A DNA stretch of 64,000 nt from Bog-756 sp036513075 (GTDB taxonomy: Bacteria > Actinomycetota > Acidimicrobiia > Acidimicrobiales > RAAP-2): assembly GCA_036513075.1 (NCBI GenBank), contig DATBZS010000070.1, positions 4,383-68,382 of the forward strand. Reading direction: 5' to 3'. This document shows positions 45,058-54,218 of this stretch, piece by piece (position 1 is the first letter of the stretch; the number at the start of each line of letters is the position of its first letter). The notes below the pieces were generated by a model. The model was not told the origin of the DNA. It did not search any database and saw only the letters and a list, made by a program, of their open reading frames with translations. Made by a program: the position numbers and the translations under genes.

Positions 45058-46234
45058 CGGGACCATCCGAGTCGAACATGTGTGGAAGAAGTTCCGCTCG
45101 GACCGGACCGTGCCGCTGTTCTACGAGCAGATGGCCCGCCTGCGGAAGAACATTGTCAAACGGGGCATGCCCGACTACCGCTGGGTGCTGAAGGACATCA
45201 ACTTCGAAGTTGCACCGGGCGAGAGCATGGCACTCATCGGTATCAACGGGTCGGGCAAGACGACGCTGCTGAAGATCCTCAGCCAGGTCACGTACCAATC
45301 GGCGGGCTCGTGCGCGGTCAAGGGCCGCATCGGGGCGCTGCTCAGTGTGACCAGCGGACTCCATCCCGATCTGAGCGGCCGGGAGAACGTGTTCCTGTAC
45401 GGCGCCGTCCTCGGCATGGGCCGCGAGAACATCAGGCGCAAGTTCGACGAAATCGTGGAGTTCGCCGAGCTTGAGGACGCCATCGACCGGCAGGTCAAGT
45501 TCTACTCGATGGGCATGCAGATGCGGCTCGGATTCTCCATTGCTGCGTATCTCGAGCCCGACATCCTCCTCGTCGACGAGGTGCTGGCCGTCGGTGACGC
45601 CAACTTCCAGCAGAAGTGCCTGCAGCGGATCGGCGAGATCGTCCGCAATGGCACCACGTTGCTGTATGTGTCGCATGACTTGGCATCCGTCGAAGCCACG
45701 TGTGATCGGGCGGTGTGGCTGTCGAATGCGGTCGTGCGGGCGCAGGGGCCCACCAAGGACGTGGTCACCATGTACCGGACCGCGGTGGAGAAGAACGCGA
45801 CGCTCATCAACACCAAGCAGGGTGTCATCGAGGTCAAGGTGGCCGAGATCCGGGCGGTCGACGGTGGCCAGCTCCGGTCGGAATGTGAGGTGGAGGTGCG
45901 ACTGGTGCTCAACTCCCCCGAGGAGGCCCAGGCCACCTTCTTCATCGGCATCTCGCAGGGCACCGCATTCCCGATGTTCGTCATCGATCACACGGGGAAC
46001 ATGCCGGGCGGCGACTTCGAGATCATCTGCCGCATGGGGTACCTCCCGCTTCCCAAAGGCCATTTCTCATTGTGGACCGCGGTGACGGGGTACCCGAAGG
46101 GCAGGAGGGACCCGTACCTTCCCTGGCAGCCCCTCATCTCGTTCGAGGCATTCGGTCCCAACCGGATGGAGCCGCCGGAAGGCGTCATGGTCCTGTCGCC
46201 TGTCTATGTCGGCGCCGACTGGAAGGTCGGCTGA
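45041..46234 (+). CDS. Polysaccharide ABC exporter, ATP-binding subunit with C-terminal domain (Wzt/TagH type)
   Basis: A 397-residue ATPase. Walker A GINGSGKT is at 67-74, the unusual signature YSMGM at 155-159 typical of glycan exporters, Walker B ILLVDE at 175-180, and the H-loop VSHD follows. Residues about 255-397 form an extra beta-rich domain like the substrate-recognising domain of Wzt, which in O-antigen systems reads the polymer's capped end. It starts at TTG 45041 within the permease gene, preceded by GAGGTG; no ATG or GTG is available nearby. Which cap it recognises (methyl or sulfate are candidates here) is unknown. Confidence 0.92.
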   Translation: MPTLPDGTIRVEHVWKKFRSDRTVPLFYEQMARLRKNIVKRGMPDYRWVLKDINFEVAPGESMALIGINGSGKTTLLKILSQVTYQSAGSCAVKGRIGALLSVTSGLHPDLSGRENVFLYGAVLGMGRENIRRKFDEIVEFAELEDAIDRQVKFYSMGMQMRLGFSIAAYLEPDILLVDEVLAVGDANFQQKCLQRIGEIVRNGTTLLYVSHDLASVEATCDRAVWLSNAVVRAQGPTKDVVTMYRTAVEKNATLINTKQGVIEVKVAEIRAVDGGQLRSECEVEVRLVLNSPEEAQATFFIGISQGTAFPMFVIDHTGNMPGGDFEIICRMGYLPLPKGHFSLWTAVTGYPKGRRDPYLPWQPLISFEAFGPNRMEPPEGVMVLSPVYVGADWKVG

Positions 46235-46251
46235 CCCGTATCCGGGCAGCG

Positions 46252-47088
46252 CTAGGGGAAGAACACCCGGTACCGCCACGACGCCTCCAGGCGTCCGAGT
46301 CGGGTTCCCGCGCCCCGCGCCCACTCGATGCGTCGCGTCGGCTGGGCGATCCGGAAGACGGACACCATCAGCCACACCCAGGCCTTCAGCGCCCCTTGCA
46401 GGTCCTTGCGGGCCCCGGACTTCCGGAAGCGCTTGTGCAGGAGCGGACCGCATTGGCCGTAGGCGAACGCCTGGCGGAAGACGCCACCGAAGTCCGAGCG
46501 CGCCCGCTTGGCCACGACGGCACCGCTGGCCTCGGCGTAGATGAATCCCCGCAGCTGCAACCGCCAGCAGAGGTCGATGTCCTCGCCGGGAACGAACTGT
46601 TCGTCGAAGCCCCCCACCTCGAGGAAGGGACCCTTGCGCACCGCCAGGTTGGCTCCGAGCCCGGCGGGCAGGAAACCGAGTTGGCGCGTGGCTGCCCGGA
46701 CCGGTGGCGCCGGGGGGATGGAGTTGAGACTCCAGAAGTCGAACCGGCCGGCGACCAGGTCAGCTTGGCGCAGCGAGGAGGCGCAGGCCTCCAACCAGCC
46801 GGCCATGACCACATCGTCGGCATCGCAGAAGGCCAGGTATTCGCCGTGGGAGACGTCTACCCCGGCGTTGCGGGCCGCGGAGGTGCCGGGCAGTCCGGAA
46901 GCATCGACCACGAGGAAGTTCGCGTGGGTTTCGGACCAATCGCGGGCGAACTCGAGCGTCCCGTCATCGGAGCCGTTGTCGGCGATGATCACCTCCCACG
47001 GTTCGCTGCACTTCTGCGCGGCGAGCGCGCGGATCTGCTCTTCGATGTACGGCATGCCGTTGCGGACCGGGACCACGACGCTGATCAT
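46252..47088 (-). CDS. Glycosyltransferase family 2
   Basis: A 278-residue GT-A enzyme beginning MISVVVPVRNGMPYIEEQI. NGSDDGT and the metal-binding CDADD (near residue 93) are present, and PGEDIDLCWRLQLRG supplies the ED catalytic region. It is an inverting transferase acting on the cytoplasmic face. ATG 47088 is used because the GT2 fold begins there; upstream in-frame codons have no conserved sequence. It converges on the Wzt gene and diverges from the next GT2 (151-bp region between them). Confidence 0.88.
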   Translation of the reverse strand: MISVVVPVRNGMPYIEEQIRALAAQKCSEPWEVIIADNGSDDGTLEFARDWSETHANFLVVDASGLPGTSAARNAGVDVSHGEYLAFCDADDVVMAGWLEACASSLRQADLVAGRFDFWSLNSIPPAPPVRAATRQLGFLPAGLGANLAVRKGPFLEVGGFDEQFVPGEDIDLCWRLQLRGFIYAEASGAVVAKRARSDFGGVFRQAFAYGQCGPLLHKRFRKSGARKDLQGALKAWVWLMVSVFRIAQPTRRIEWARGAGTRLGRLEASWRYRVFFP

Positions 47089-47239
47089 CGGTCGCTCCGA
47101 TCTCGTGTGCTGCTTCCTGTACCCATTCGTGCATCCTGCTCGGTCGGCGGTGTCCGGCCGGGCCAATGGCCACGAATCTGGCCGCGTAGCCGACCCCGCG
47201 ATGGAACGTGCACTGTTAGCCTAATCACGTGAACGTGCC

Positions 47240-48217
47240 GTGATATCGCGGGAATCTCGGGGAGCGACGCCGGTCCCGCCGCGTACCGGTCCGCCGGACT
47301 CGGTGACCGCGGTGGTGCTGACCTACCGGAGGCCCCGGCTTGCCAGCGACGTGGTCCGGTCCCTCATCTCGACTGAGGGGTTCGCACCCGACCATGTCAT
47401 CGTCGTGGTCAACGGCGAAGGAGGGCTGGACAGCCCGGAACTCGAGGATTCGGTGCGGATGATCCGGCTCCCGGCCAACACGGGCCCGGCCGGAGGGTTC
47501 CGTGCCGGCCTGGTGGAAGCGTTCGCCGATCCCGGGTGCCAGTGGGCCTACCTGTGTGAGGACGATATCGGCCTCTTCGACCTTCCCCTGCCCCGTGTGG
47601 CCGCGCTCGTCGAACGCGTCGATGCGATCAGTCCGACCCACCCGTCGGTGGGCGCCGTCGTCGCCTACGGAAGGACGTTCGTCGGTCGAGGTGCGCACAC
47701 GGTCAACGTGGTGCCCGCAGAAGCTGACCTGTTGCCGGTGGACGTCGCCTGCTGGGGAGCCACGCTGGTGTCCCGGCGTGTCGTCGACTCGGGCGTCCTG
47801 CCCGATCCCGAGCTCTTCTTCGGCGTCGAGGACTTCGACTTCTTCTGCCGGACCCGGGAAGCGGGTTGGGAGGTCCTCCTGGACGGCGATGCCGCCCGCG
47901 CCGTTGCCGATCAGCAGACCAATGACGGCCGTGATCGGGCGATCCGCAAGGACCGTCCCAACGACGCGGCCGAGGCATGGCGCGCCTACTACCACGCGCG
48001 GAACTCCATCGAACTGGCCCGTCGCCACGGGCGACCCAGCTGGTACGCCTGGCACGCGGCGTACTCGGCCCGGCACCTGCAGGCGGCCCGGTCCGCGGCC
48101 GAGCGTCGGGCCATCATCCACGGCCTGTGGGACGGCGCCCGTGGCCGACTCGGCCAACACCCCCGATACGGGCGGGCAGCCGGAGAGTACGTGCCGACCG
48201 ACCCGCGGACCGACTAG
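47240..48217 (+). CDS. Glycosyltransferase family 2 (rhamnosyl/galactofuranosyl-transferase-like)
   Basis: A 325-residue GT-A enzyme. It contains TAVVLTYRRPRLASDVVRSL, LPANTGPAGGFRAGLVEAF and CEDDIGLF as the DxD-type motif, then the acceptor-site pattern FFGVEDFDFFCRTREAGW. The NTGPAGGF signature is common in rhamnosyl- and galactofuranosyl-transferases of actinobacteria (GlfT2-like). Start GTG 47240. It is similar in layout to the GT2 at 52268-53110. Confidence 0.87.
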   Translation: MISRESRGATPVPPRTGPPDSVTAVVLTYRRPRLASDVVRSLISTEGFAPDHVIVVVNGEGGLDSPELEDSVRMIRLPANTGPAGGFRAGLVEAFADPGCQWAYLCEDDIGLFDLPLPRVAALVERVDAISPTHPSVGAVVAYGRTFVGRGAHTVNVVPAEADLLPVDVACWGATLVSRRVVDSGVLPDPELFFGVEDFDFFCRTREAGWEVLLDGDAARAVADQQTNDGRDRAIRKDRPNDAAEAWRAYYHARNSIELARRHGRPSWYAWHAAYSARHLQAARSAAERRAIIHGLWDGARGRLGQHPRYGRAAGEYVPTDPRTD

Positions 48218-48241
48218 CCCGGGGGGTCGACGCCAGGCGCC

Positions 48242-49201
48242 TCAGGTGCCGGGGAAGCTGCGTTCGAACTCCGCGTCGCCCCAGGTGGAGATGGGGAACC
48301 AGCCGAGGACGCGACGGAGGGTGGCCAACTGGTCGTCGTCCAGGCGGTGCTGCCACGAGTCGGACAGCTCCGAGGCCACCCGCTGGGTGGTAAATCCGTC
48401 ACCCGGCGCGTTGTTCTCCACCAGGTACTTCTCGGTTGCCTCGGTCCACGCGAGGTCGAGATCGGCGAACAGGGCGCGGAACGTGGCCACGGAGTCGGTG
48501 CACAGCTCCTCGTGGGTTCGCACGTGCCAGTCGGGATGCCGGGAGAGGGCTTCCTCGAGCGCGGCGATCATGAGACCGATGCGCCAGCTGATCTTTTCGA
48601 TGGGGTCAGGACCGGGAGGTGGGACGTCCCACCGCTCGGTGTACCGGGCGCGGATCTCGGGCCGTGACTCGAGCGTCGAATTGCGGCCGTCCTTCAACCG
48701 CAGCTCCATCCAGCTGGCCAGGACACTGGCCGGGTGTCGGAGGAGGACCAGTGGAGTGATCTCGAACTCGGCGGCCACCCACTCCAGCGACAGTTGGGCG
48801 TGTACCGACTTGGCCACGACCCGACCCGAAGGGTGTCCGGTCGGACGAGGGTTGCGGGCCAGGGTCGCCGCCAACCGGGTGGTGAGATCCATGTCCCCCT
48901 CGAAGATCCGTTCCGTGGCCCCGGGCCCGAGGATGCGTCGGGCCTGGACTGCCCGCCAGCTCTGGTCGGCGCCGGACAGGATCCATTCCCACAGGCGGTG
49001 ATAAGGAGCAGCCTTCTGACCCGGTTCCAGGCACGGGTACCGACCCAGATGCAGCTTGGCGTGGATGGCCGCGGGGGCATAGTCCTCATTGTCGGGCTCG
49101 GGGACCCGGATCGTGCCCGGACTCGACCCGAGCGCCCGCATCGTCCACGTGGTCCCCGAACGGGGAAGGCCGACGATGACGATGGGCCGGTCGTTGGTCA
49201 C
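48242..49201 (-). CDS. PAPS-dependent sulfotransferase
   Basis: A 319-residue sulfotransferase that moves sulfate from PAPS to a hydroxyl or amino group. The 5'-phosphosulfate loop GLPRSGTTW is at residues 11-19, and LLRHPASVLAS is the 3'-phosphate-binding motif with its Arg and Ser. Start GTG 49201 (VTNDRPIVIVGLPRSG) places the loop at the usual N-terminal distance; the frame to 49441 is unconserved. No membrane segment or signal peptide is seen, so it acts on cytoplasmic glycan intermediates. The nearby cysDNC genes can supply PAPS. Confidence 0.88.
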   Translation of the reverse strand: MTNDRPIVIVGLPRSGTTWTMRALGSSPGTIRVPEPDNEDYAPAAIHAKLHLGRYPCLEPGQKAAPYHRLWEWILSGADQSWRAVQARRILGPGATERIFEGDMDLTTRLAATLARNPRPTGHPSGRVVAKSVHAQLSLEWVAAEFEITPLVLLRHPASVLASWMELRLKDGRNSTLESRPEIRARYTERWDVPPPGPDPIEKISWRIGLMIAALEEALSRHPDWHVRTHEELCTDSVATFRALFADLDLAWTEATEKYLVENNAPGDGFTTQRVASELSDSWQHRLDDDQLATLRRVLGWFPISTWGDAEFERSFPGT

Positions 49202-49428
49202 TGCGCACCAGGCTTGGGGTTCGGCGATGTGGACGGCGGGCGCATGAAGCGTGAGGGTAGCCCAGGATCGACGCACGGTATCTCCATCGCTGCCCGTCGA
49301 CGGCCCCCCATCATGGGTTCGACAGTACCAAACAGGGCTCGGACCAGGCTGTGGATCGAGGGGCCGGACGTCCCCGTCCGGCCGGTCGATCGTTCCTCGC
49401 GCCTGCTCCAGTGTGGCAACCTGATGCG

Positions 49429-50292
49429 GTGCGCCCACCACAGTTCGTCAGCCAGGCCTTTCGCGGCCTCCCGCCGAACGCCCGCACCGTGCTGCTCCAT
49501 GCCCGGGGCCGCTACGCGCCGTGGGAGGCCGGGTTCGACTTCACCCCGCCGGCGGCGGGACCCGACGAGATCGTGGCCCCCCCCGACTTCGTCGGCGTCG
49601 GCGTCCAGAAGGCGGGCACCAGCTGGTGGTACGAGCTGATCAGCGAGCACCCGGACGTCTTCGACCGTGCCGACATCCACAAGGAGCGGCACTTCTTCAC
49701 GCGGTTCTGCGTCGAGCAGTTCGGCCCGGTCGACGTTCATCACTACCACCAGTGGTTCCCCCGCCGACCCGGCACCATCACCGGGGAGTGGACTCCGGAC
49801 TACTTCGCCCACCCGTGGGTGGCACCCCTCCTGGCCGAGGCTGCGCCGGAAGCCAAGATCCTCGTCCTCGTGCGGGATCCCATCGACCGGTTCCGGTCCG
49901 GACTGACCTTCCGGAGGAAGATGGGGGCGCCGAACACCTCAGCGACAGTCGCCGACGCCGTACGGCAGGGTTTCTACGCCCGCTGGCTCAGGCGGCTCTA
50001 CGAGTTCTATCCACCGGGTCAGGTGTTGGTCCAGCAGTATGAGCAGTGCCGGTCCGACCCGCAGCAACAGCTCGACGTCACCTACGACTTCCTCGGGCTC
50101 GACGTGTTCCGCCCGCCGGATGTGCGGCGTGAGGTCAACGTCAGTGGGGGCGAGAAGATCGATCTGGAACCGGAGGCCGAGGCCCGCCTGATCGAGACGT
50201 ACCACGACGATGTGGTCGACCTGGCCGGGCTCGTGCCGTCACTCGACCTGTCCTTGTGGCCGAGGTTCGCCCACGAGGGCTCCCGGCCGTGA
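49429..50292 (+). CDS. PAPS-dependent sulfotransferase, intact copy of a tandem pair
   Basis: A 287-residue sulfotransferase of the heparan/carbohydrate type. The PAPS loop GVQKAGTSWW is at 58-67 with Lys61, and LVRDPIDRFRSG gives 3'-phosphate residues Arg149 and Ser157. HKERHFF and FPRRPGTITGEWTPDY are typical of the NodH/NDST-like family. Start GTG 49429 (VRPPQFVSQAF) matches the N-terminus of its paralogue downstream, which overlaps by 4 bp (GTGA). It likely sulfates a sugar of the surface polysaccharide made by this locus. Confidence 0.9.
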   Translation: MRPPQFVSQAFRGLPPNARTVLLHARGRYAPWEAGFDFTPPAAGPDEIVAPPDFVGVGVQKAGTSWWYELISEHPDVFDRADIHKERHFFTRFCVEQFGPVDVHHYHQWFPRRPGTITGEWTPDYFAHPWVAPLLAEAAPEAKILVLVRDPIDRFRSGLTFRRKMGAPNTSATVADAVRQGFYARWLRRLYEFYPPGQVLVQQYEQCRSDPQQQLDVTYDFLGLDVFRPPDVRREVNVSGGEKIDLEPEAEARLIETYHDDVVDLAGLVPSLDLSLWPRFAHEGSRP

Positions 50293-51164
50293 CCACCCTG
50301 GTAGGGCAGGTGTTCGGGAGTCTGCCGGCCTCGGTCCGCCGGCTCGTCCCAGTCGAGCTCCAGGCGGACCTCCGCGATCGTTACGGCCAGTGGGAGCCGG
50401 GCGATATCGGATTCGAGCCCGACGCGCCGACCGCGGCCCGCGGCGAGCGCACCGGACCCCCCGATTTCATCGTCCTCGGACCGGCCGAGTGCGGAGCCCG
50501 GTGGTGGATGTCACTGATCGCCGATCATCCCGGCGTTGCCCCCACCCACTCGGTGGACGGGGCCGCCCACGTCTTCGACCGCTACTGCACCGAAGGGTTC
50601 GGTGACGGGGAGATCGCCCGCTTCCATGCGTTCTTCCCCCGTCGGCCGGGGCGCATCGTCGGCCACTGGTCCGCCGACGGACTCTCGTACCCGTGGATCG
50701 CACCGCTCCTGGCCCGGGCGGCACCAGGAGCGAAGATCATCGTCCTGGTGCGAGATCCTGTCGCCGTGGTGATGGATCGTCTGGCGGCCACCGCCGGCAC
50801 CCGTCGACCCTCGGGCGGGGCGGACCTGGCCGACGCCGTCGACCGTGGATTCTTCGGAGCGCAGCTCGAACGCCTCCATGACCTGTTCCCGGCCGCCCTG
50901 GTCCAGGTACTCCAGTACGAGCAATGTGTGTCCGATGCCCCGGGTGCACTGGCCCGGACATACGAGTTCCTCGGCCTGGGAGGCTCCGATCGTCCTGTCC
51001 TTCCCCACCCGATCGGCCACGTCTCCGGCAACCCGGGCGACCGTCTCAGCGCTGCAACCCGCAGTCGCCTTCAAGCCCTGTACGCCGACGATGTGGCACG
51101 GCTGACCCAGCTGACAGCCGACGTCGATCTGGCCCGTTGGCCGAATTTCGTACCGGAGCACTGA
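50289..51164 (+). CDS. Degenerate sulfotransferase paralogue
   Basis: A 291-residue protein clearly related over its whole length to the preceding sulfotransferase (shared FFPRRPG, YPWIAPLLA, IIVLVRDP, LQYEQC and FLGL blocks). Its PAPS loop reads GPAECGARWW (64-73): the catalytic Lys is Glu67 and the phosphate-binding Thr-Ser are Ala70-Arg71. The 3'-phosphate Ser equivalent is Asp164. It should not bind PAPS normally. The frame is intact and coupled to the active copy, so it may be a partner subunit, a regulator or a divergent enzyme rather than a pseudogene. Confidence 0.85.
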   Translation: MTTLVGQVFGSLPASVRRLVPVELQADLRDRYGQWEPGDIGFEPDAPTAARGERTGPPDFIVLGPAECGARWWMSLIADHPGVAPTHSVDGAAHVFDRYCTEGFGDGEIARFHAFFPRRPGRIVGHWSADGLSYPWIAPLLARAAPGAKIIVLVRDPVAVVMDRLAATAGTRRPSGGADLADAVDRGFFGAQLERLHDLFPAALVQVLQYEQCVSDAPGALARTYEFLGLGGSDRPVLPHPIGHVSGNPGDRLSAATRSRLQALYADDVARLTQLTADVDLARWPNFVPEH

Positions 51165-51255
51165 CCCCCGAGCACCGTCGGGCGGTCGCCGATCGTCCCG
51201 CCGACGGCCATGGATTTCCCCGGAACGGGCACGGTGTGGCGGCTACTGTGTCCTG

Positions 51256-52254
51256 GTGGAACAGACGGGGGTGGGGGAGATGGGCGACGACGGAACACTG
51301 CCTGCCGCCGTGCTCTCGCGCCTCCGCTGCCCTACGTGCGGATCGCCGGTCATCGCCCTCTCGGGCGACCGGGGTGTCGAGTGCCGGAAGGGGCATCGGT
51401 ACGACCGGGTCGGGGGCGTGCTCGACTTCTCCGGTGTGGCGTCGCCGAACGGCTCGACGGAGCGGACATTCGCCAGCTTCGGCTACGAGTGGAACGCCTT
51501 CGACGACGTGCGACGGGAGGACGAGTCCTTCGCCGAGGTCTACTTCCGCGACCTGGATCTCGACAGCCTGAAAGGCAAGATCGGGCTGGACGCCGGCTGC
51601 GGCAAGGGGCGCTACACCCGCTTCCTGGCCGAGCACCTCGACGCCGAGGTAGCACTCGACGGCTCGTCGGCGGTCGAGGCGGCAGCCCGCAACCTCGCCG
51701 ACATCGCGGGGACGGCTGTCGTCCGTTCCGATCTCCGAGATGCCCCGTTCGCCCCCGAGAGTTTCGACTTCATCTCCAGCCTGGGGGTGCTCCACCATCT
51801 CGACGACCCGTTCGCCGGATTCAAACAGCTCCTGACGTATCTCGCACCCGACGGCCAGATCCTGCTCTATCTCTACAGTCGGCCCGACACCGTGAACGTG
51901 CGGTCGATCGCACTCAGCGGCTCGCATGCCCTGCGCAAGATCACGACACGCCTGTCCCATCCCCTCCTGAAGTCCCTCTCCACCCCTATTGCGGCCGTCC
52001 TGTGGTGGACATTCGTCAAGCCGGGGGAGTGGGGGGAGGACCATCGGGTAGGCGTACTCGCCGACCTGCCGATGTACGGCTACCGGCGCAAGCCCTTCCG
52101 CAGCCTGGTGTTGGATACCTTCGATCGCCTGAGCGCCCCGGTGGAGCACCGCTACGTGTGGAGCGAACTCCAGAAGTGGTTCGACGATACTGGCCTGGTC
52201 GTCGACGCCTCCCGGGAGGAGACCGGATGGTTCGTACTGGCCCATCGGCCGTGA
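51256..52254 (+). CDS. SAM methyltransferase with N-terminal zinc-binding segment
   Basis: A 332-residue protein. Residues 25-47 form a Trm112-like zinc site (CPTCG, then C43 and H47). The class I methyltransferase core has GLDAGCGKGRYT at 110-121 and SSLGVLHHLDDP. The C-terminal third (VRSIALSGSHALRK, GYRRKPFRSL, GLVVDASREETGWF) resembles glycan-locus methyltransferases that act on sugars or on nucleotide-sugar intermediates. Start GTG 51256; later in-frame starts are possible. It is followed by a GT2 gene after 13 bp. Confidence 0.85.
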   Translation: MEQTGVGEMGDDGTLPAAVLSRLRCPTCGSPVIALSGDRGVECRKGHRYDRVGGVLDFSGVASPNGSTERTFASFGYEWNAFDDVRREDESFAEVYFRDLDLDSLKGKIGLDAGCGKGRYTRFLAEHLDAEVALDGSSAVEAAARNLADIAGTAVVRSDLRDAPFAPESFDFISSLGVLHHLDDPFAGFKQLLTYLAPDGQILLYLYSRPDTVNVRSIALSGSHALRKITTRLSHPLLKSLSTPIAAVLWWTFVKPGEWGEDHRVGVLADLPMYGYRRKPFRSLVLDTFDRLSAPVEHRYVWSELQKWFDDTGLVVDASREETGWFVLAHRP

Positions 52255-52267
52255 ACGAGGTGCAACG

Positions 52268-53110
52268 GTGGGTGTGATCTCTGACGAGCCGATGTCGGCC
52301 ATGGCCGTGGTGCTCACGTACAACGCCCCGGCGTCCCTCGAGCGCTGCCTGCTGTCGATCGCCGCTCAGATCACACCACCTCAGGGCATCCTCGTCGTCG
52401 ACAATTGCAGCAGCCCGCCGGTCGACCCGGGCGACTTTCCCCCGGGCCTGCCGCCGATCACCCTGGTCTGCTCCGATCACAACGGCGGGCCGGCCGGCGG
52501 CTACGCCTTGGCCCTCGAGCACTTCCTCAAATCCGGCTACCGCCACGCCTGGGTGATCGACGACGACATGCGCCCCGATCCGGAGTGCCTCGAGAGGTTG
52601 TGGGTGGTCGCGGCCAAAGATCCGGCCCGGGCCTTCGTCTTCCCCGTCAGCTACCAGCTCGACGGGACCTTCGGAGCATGGCCTTCGTGGTGCGCCTTCC
52701 TGGTGGCGCGGGAGATCGTCGAAGAGGTCGGCCTGCCCATGGCCGAACTGTTCTGGTGGGCCGAGGACACCGAGTACCTGCAGTGGCGCATCCCCCAGGC
52801 CGGCTATCCGATGCGGGTGGTGGGCGACGCCCTGGTTCGCCACGACGCCATCCGCCACGGCGAGGGTGTACCGGTCTGGAAGTACTACTACGAGGCACGC
52901 AACATGCTCTACGTGCATATGTACGTCAAGAAGCGGATCGGCTTCTACCCCCGCAACATCGCCAAACTGCTCGGCCGGGCCGTGCTGCGCGAGCACGGGG
53001 GGCGGTGGGTCCGCCTGAAGGCGATGGGCAGAGGCCTGGTCGATGGGGCCCGCGGACGGCTCGGCACCCAGTTCCCGATCGAGACCATGCAAGAGCGCAC
53101 CTCGCCCTGA
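52268..53110 (+). CDS. Glycosyltransferase family 2 (GlfT2/rhamnosyltransferase-like)
   Basis: A 280-residue GT-A protein with AVVLTYNAPASLERCLLSI, DHNGGPAGGYALALEHF and the metal motif IDDDM (near residue 97). FWWAEDTEYLQWRIPQAGY is the catalytic/acceptor signature shared with rhamnosyl- and galactofuranosyl-transferases. Start GTG 52268. It closes the rightward run of sulfotransferase, paralogue, methyltransferase and GT2 genes. The 157 bp after it contain no gene. Confidence 0.87.
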   Translation: MGVISDEPMSAMAVVLTYNAPASLERCLLSIAAQITPPQGILVVDNCSSPPVDPGDFPPGLPPITLVCSDHNGGPAGGYALALEHFLKSGYRHAWVIDDDMRPDPECLERLWVVAAKDPARAFVFPVSYQLDGTFGAWPSWCAFLVAREIVEEVGLPMAELFWWAEDTEYLQWRIPQAGYPMRVVGDALVRHDAIRHGEGVPVWKYYYEARNMLYVHMYVKKRIGFYPRNIAKLLGRAVLREHGGRWVRLKAMGRGLVDGARGRLGTQFPIETMQERTSP

Positions 53111-53267
53111 GTCCGACCGTTCGTCGGCGGCCTGGGCGGGCACCTCAGGGACCGGACAGCAGGCGTCGCCCTCCACTTACTCGGCCGCGGCGTCCTGGGA
53201 CAAGTGCTGTTGGGCGCGCATCCACAGCGAGTTGACTGGCGGTCGACTGATCCGAACGGCAGTGTTG

Positions 53268-54194
53268 TCAGTTCGTGCGGCCTGTTCCGGTTGCCCGGGC
53301 GAGTGCCCGTGCCGCCACCCGGAGCGGGAGACCGGGGTCCTCCCGTCGCCGGCCAATCCGGCTGGCCACCATCTCGCCGGCCAGGACGCCGGCTGATCCG
53401 AGATTGGCCGGATGGCGGGGAAGGAGTCGGATCTGGTCGCCGACCCCGCCCAGGTCGCGGGCGGTGAGGGCGATCGCCAGTTCGTGGTGAGCGATGCATG
53501 CCGAGGTCATGGACGAGCGGTGCTTGGCCACGAATCGCGCTTGGCGCTCCGCATAGTCGGAGGGTCGCGACGTGACCCGCTCATCACGGTGCTGGACGTA
53601 GCGATAGAGCGGGGTCGGGACCATGATCATCGGGGCCAGTTCAGCGCACCGCAGCCACAGGTCCCAATCCTCCGATGTGATCAGGTCGGTGTCGAAGTGG
53701 AGCTCGGCGGCGACGTTGGACCGCCTCGCCAGGGCGCACGGAACGGCCGGGACGTTGATCCACCGCATCAGGGCGGCGTTCGCCACGGCCGGGGGGCGAA
53801 ATGTCACGAGTCGCCCGGTATCCTCGATCAGCACCTGGTGGTGACCGTAGACAATGCCGATGTCCGGTCCGAGCGCCCCTACGGCTGCGCTGGCGGCACC
53901 GGGCAACCAGGCGTCGTCGTCGTCGCAGAAGCCCATCAGCTCGCCGGATGCAGCGGTCATCCCCGAATTGCGGGCCGCGGCGGCTCCCTGGGACTGGTCG
54001 TTTCGGAGCACCACGATCCGGTCACCGGTCGAACACAACTTATCGAGCATCTCGGCGGTTGCGGGGGTGGACCCATCGTCGACGACCACGACCTCGATCG
54101 AGGGGTAGTCCTGGTCGAGCACGGACCGGACAGCGACCGCCAGCCGGTCCGGTCGGTTGTGGGTGGGGATCACGACGCTCAGTAGCTCGGACAC
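53268..54194 (-). CDS. Glycosyltransferase family 2
   Basis: A 308-residue GT-A enzyme: LLSVVIPTHNRPDRLAVAV, VVVVDDGSTP, then CDDDDAWLPGA as the metal site and ITSEDWDLWLRCAEL as the catalytic ED region. Start GTG 54194 (VSELLSVV) directly precedes the fold; the frame continues to 54683 but only as a shadow of the DegT gene. It is the last gene of the leftward group GNAT, WecA-like, DegT, GT2, but an inverted repeat lies between it and the DegT stop. Confidence 0.87.
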   Translation of the reverse strand: MSELLSVVIPTHNRPDRLAVAVRSVLDQDYPSIEVVVVDDGSTPATAEMLDKLCSTGDRIVVLRNDQSQGAAAARNSGMTAASGELMGFCDDDDAWLPGAASAAVGALGPDIGIVYGHHQVLIEDTGRLVTFRPPAVANAALMRWINVPAVPCALARRSNVAAELHFDTDLITSEDWDLWLRCAELAPMIMVPTPLYRYVQHRDERVTSRPSDYAERQARFVAKHRSSMTSACIAHHELAIALTARDLGGVGDQIRLLPRHPANLGSAGVLAGEMVASRIGRRREDPGLPLRVAARALARATGTGRTN

Positions 54195-54218
54195 ATGTAC
54201 CTGTTCTTCACGCTGAAC

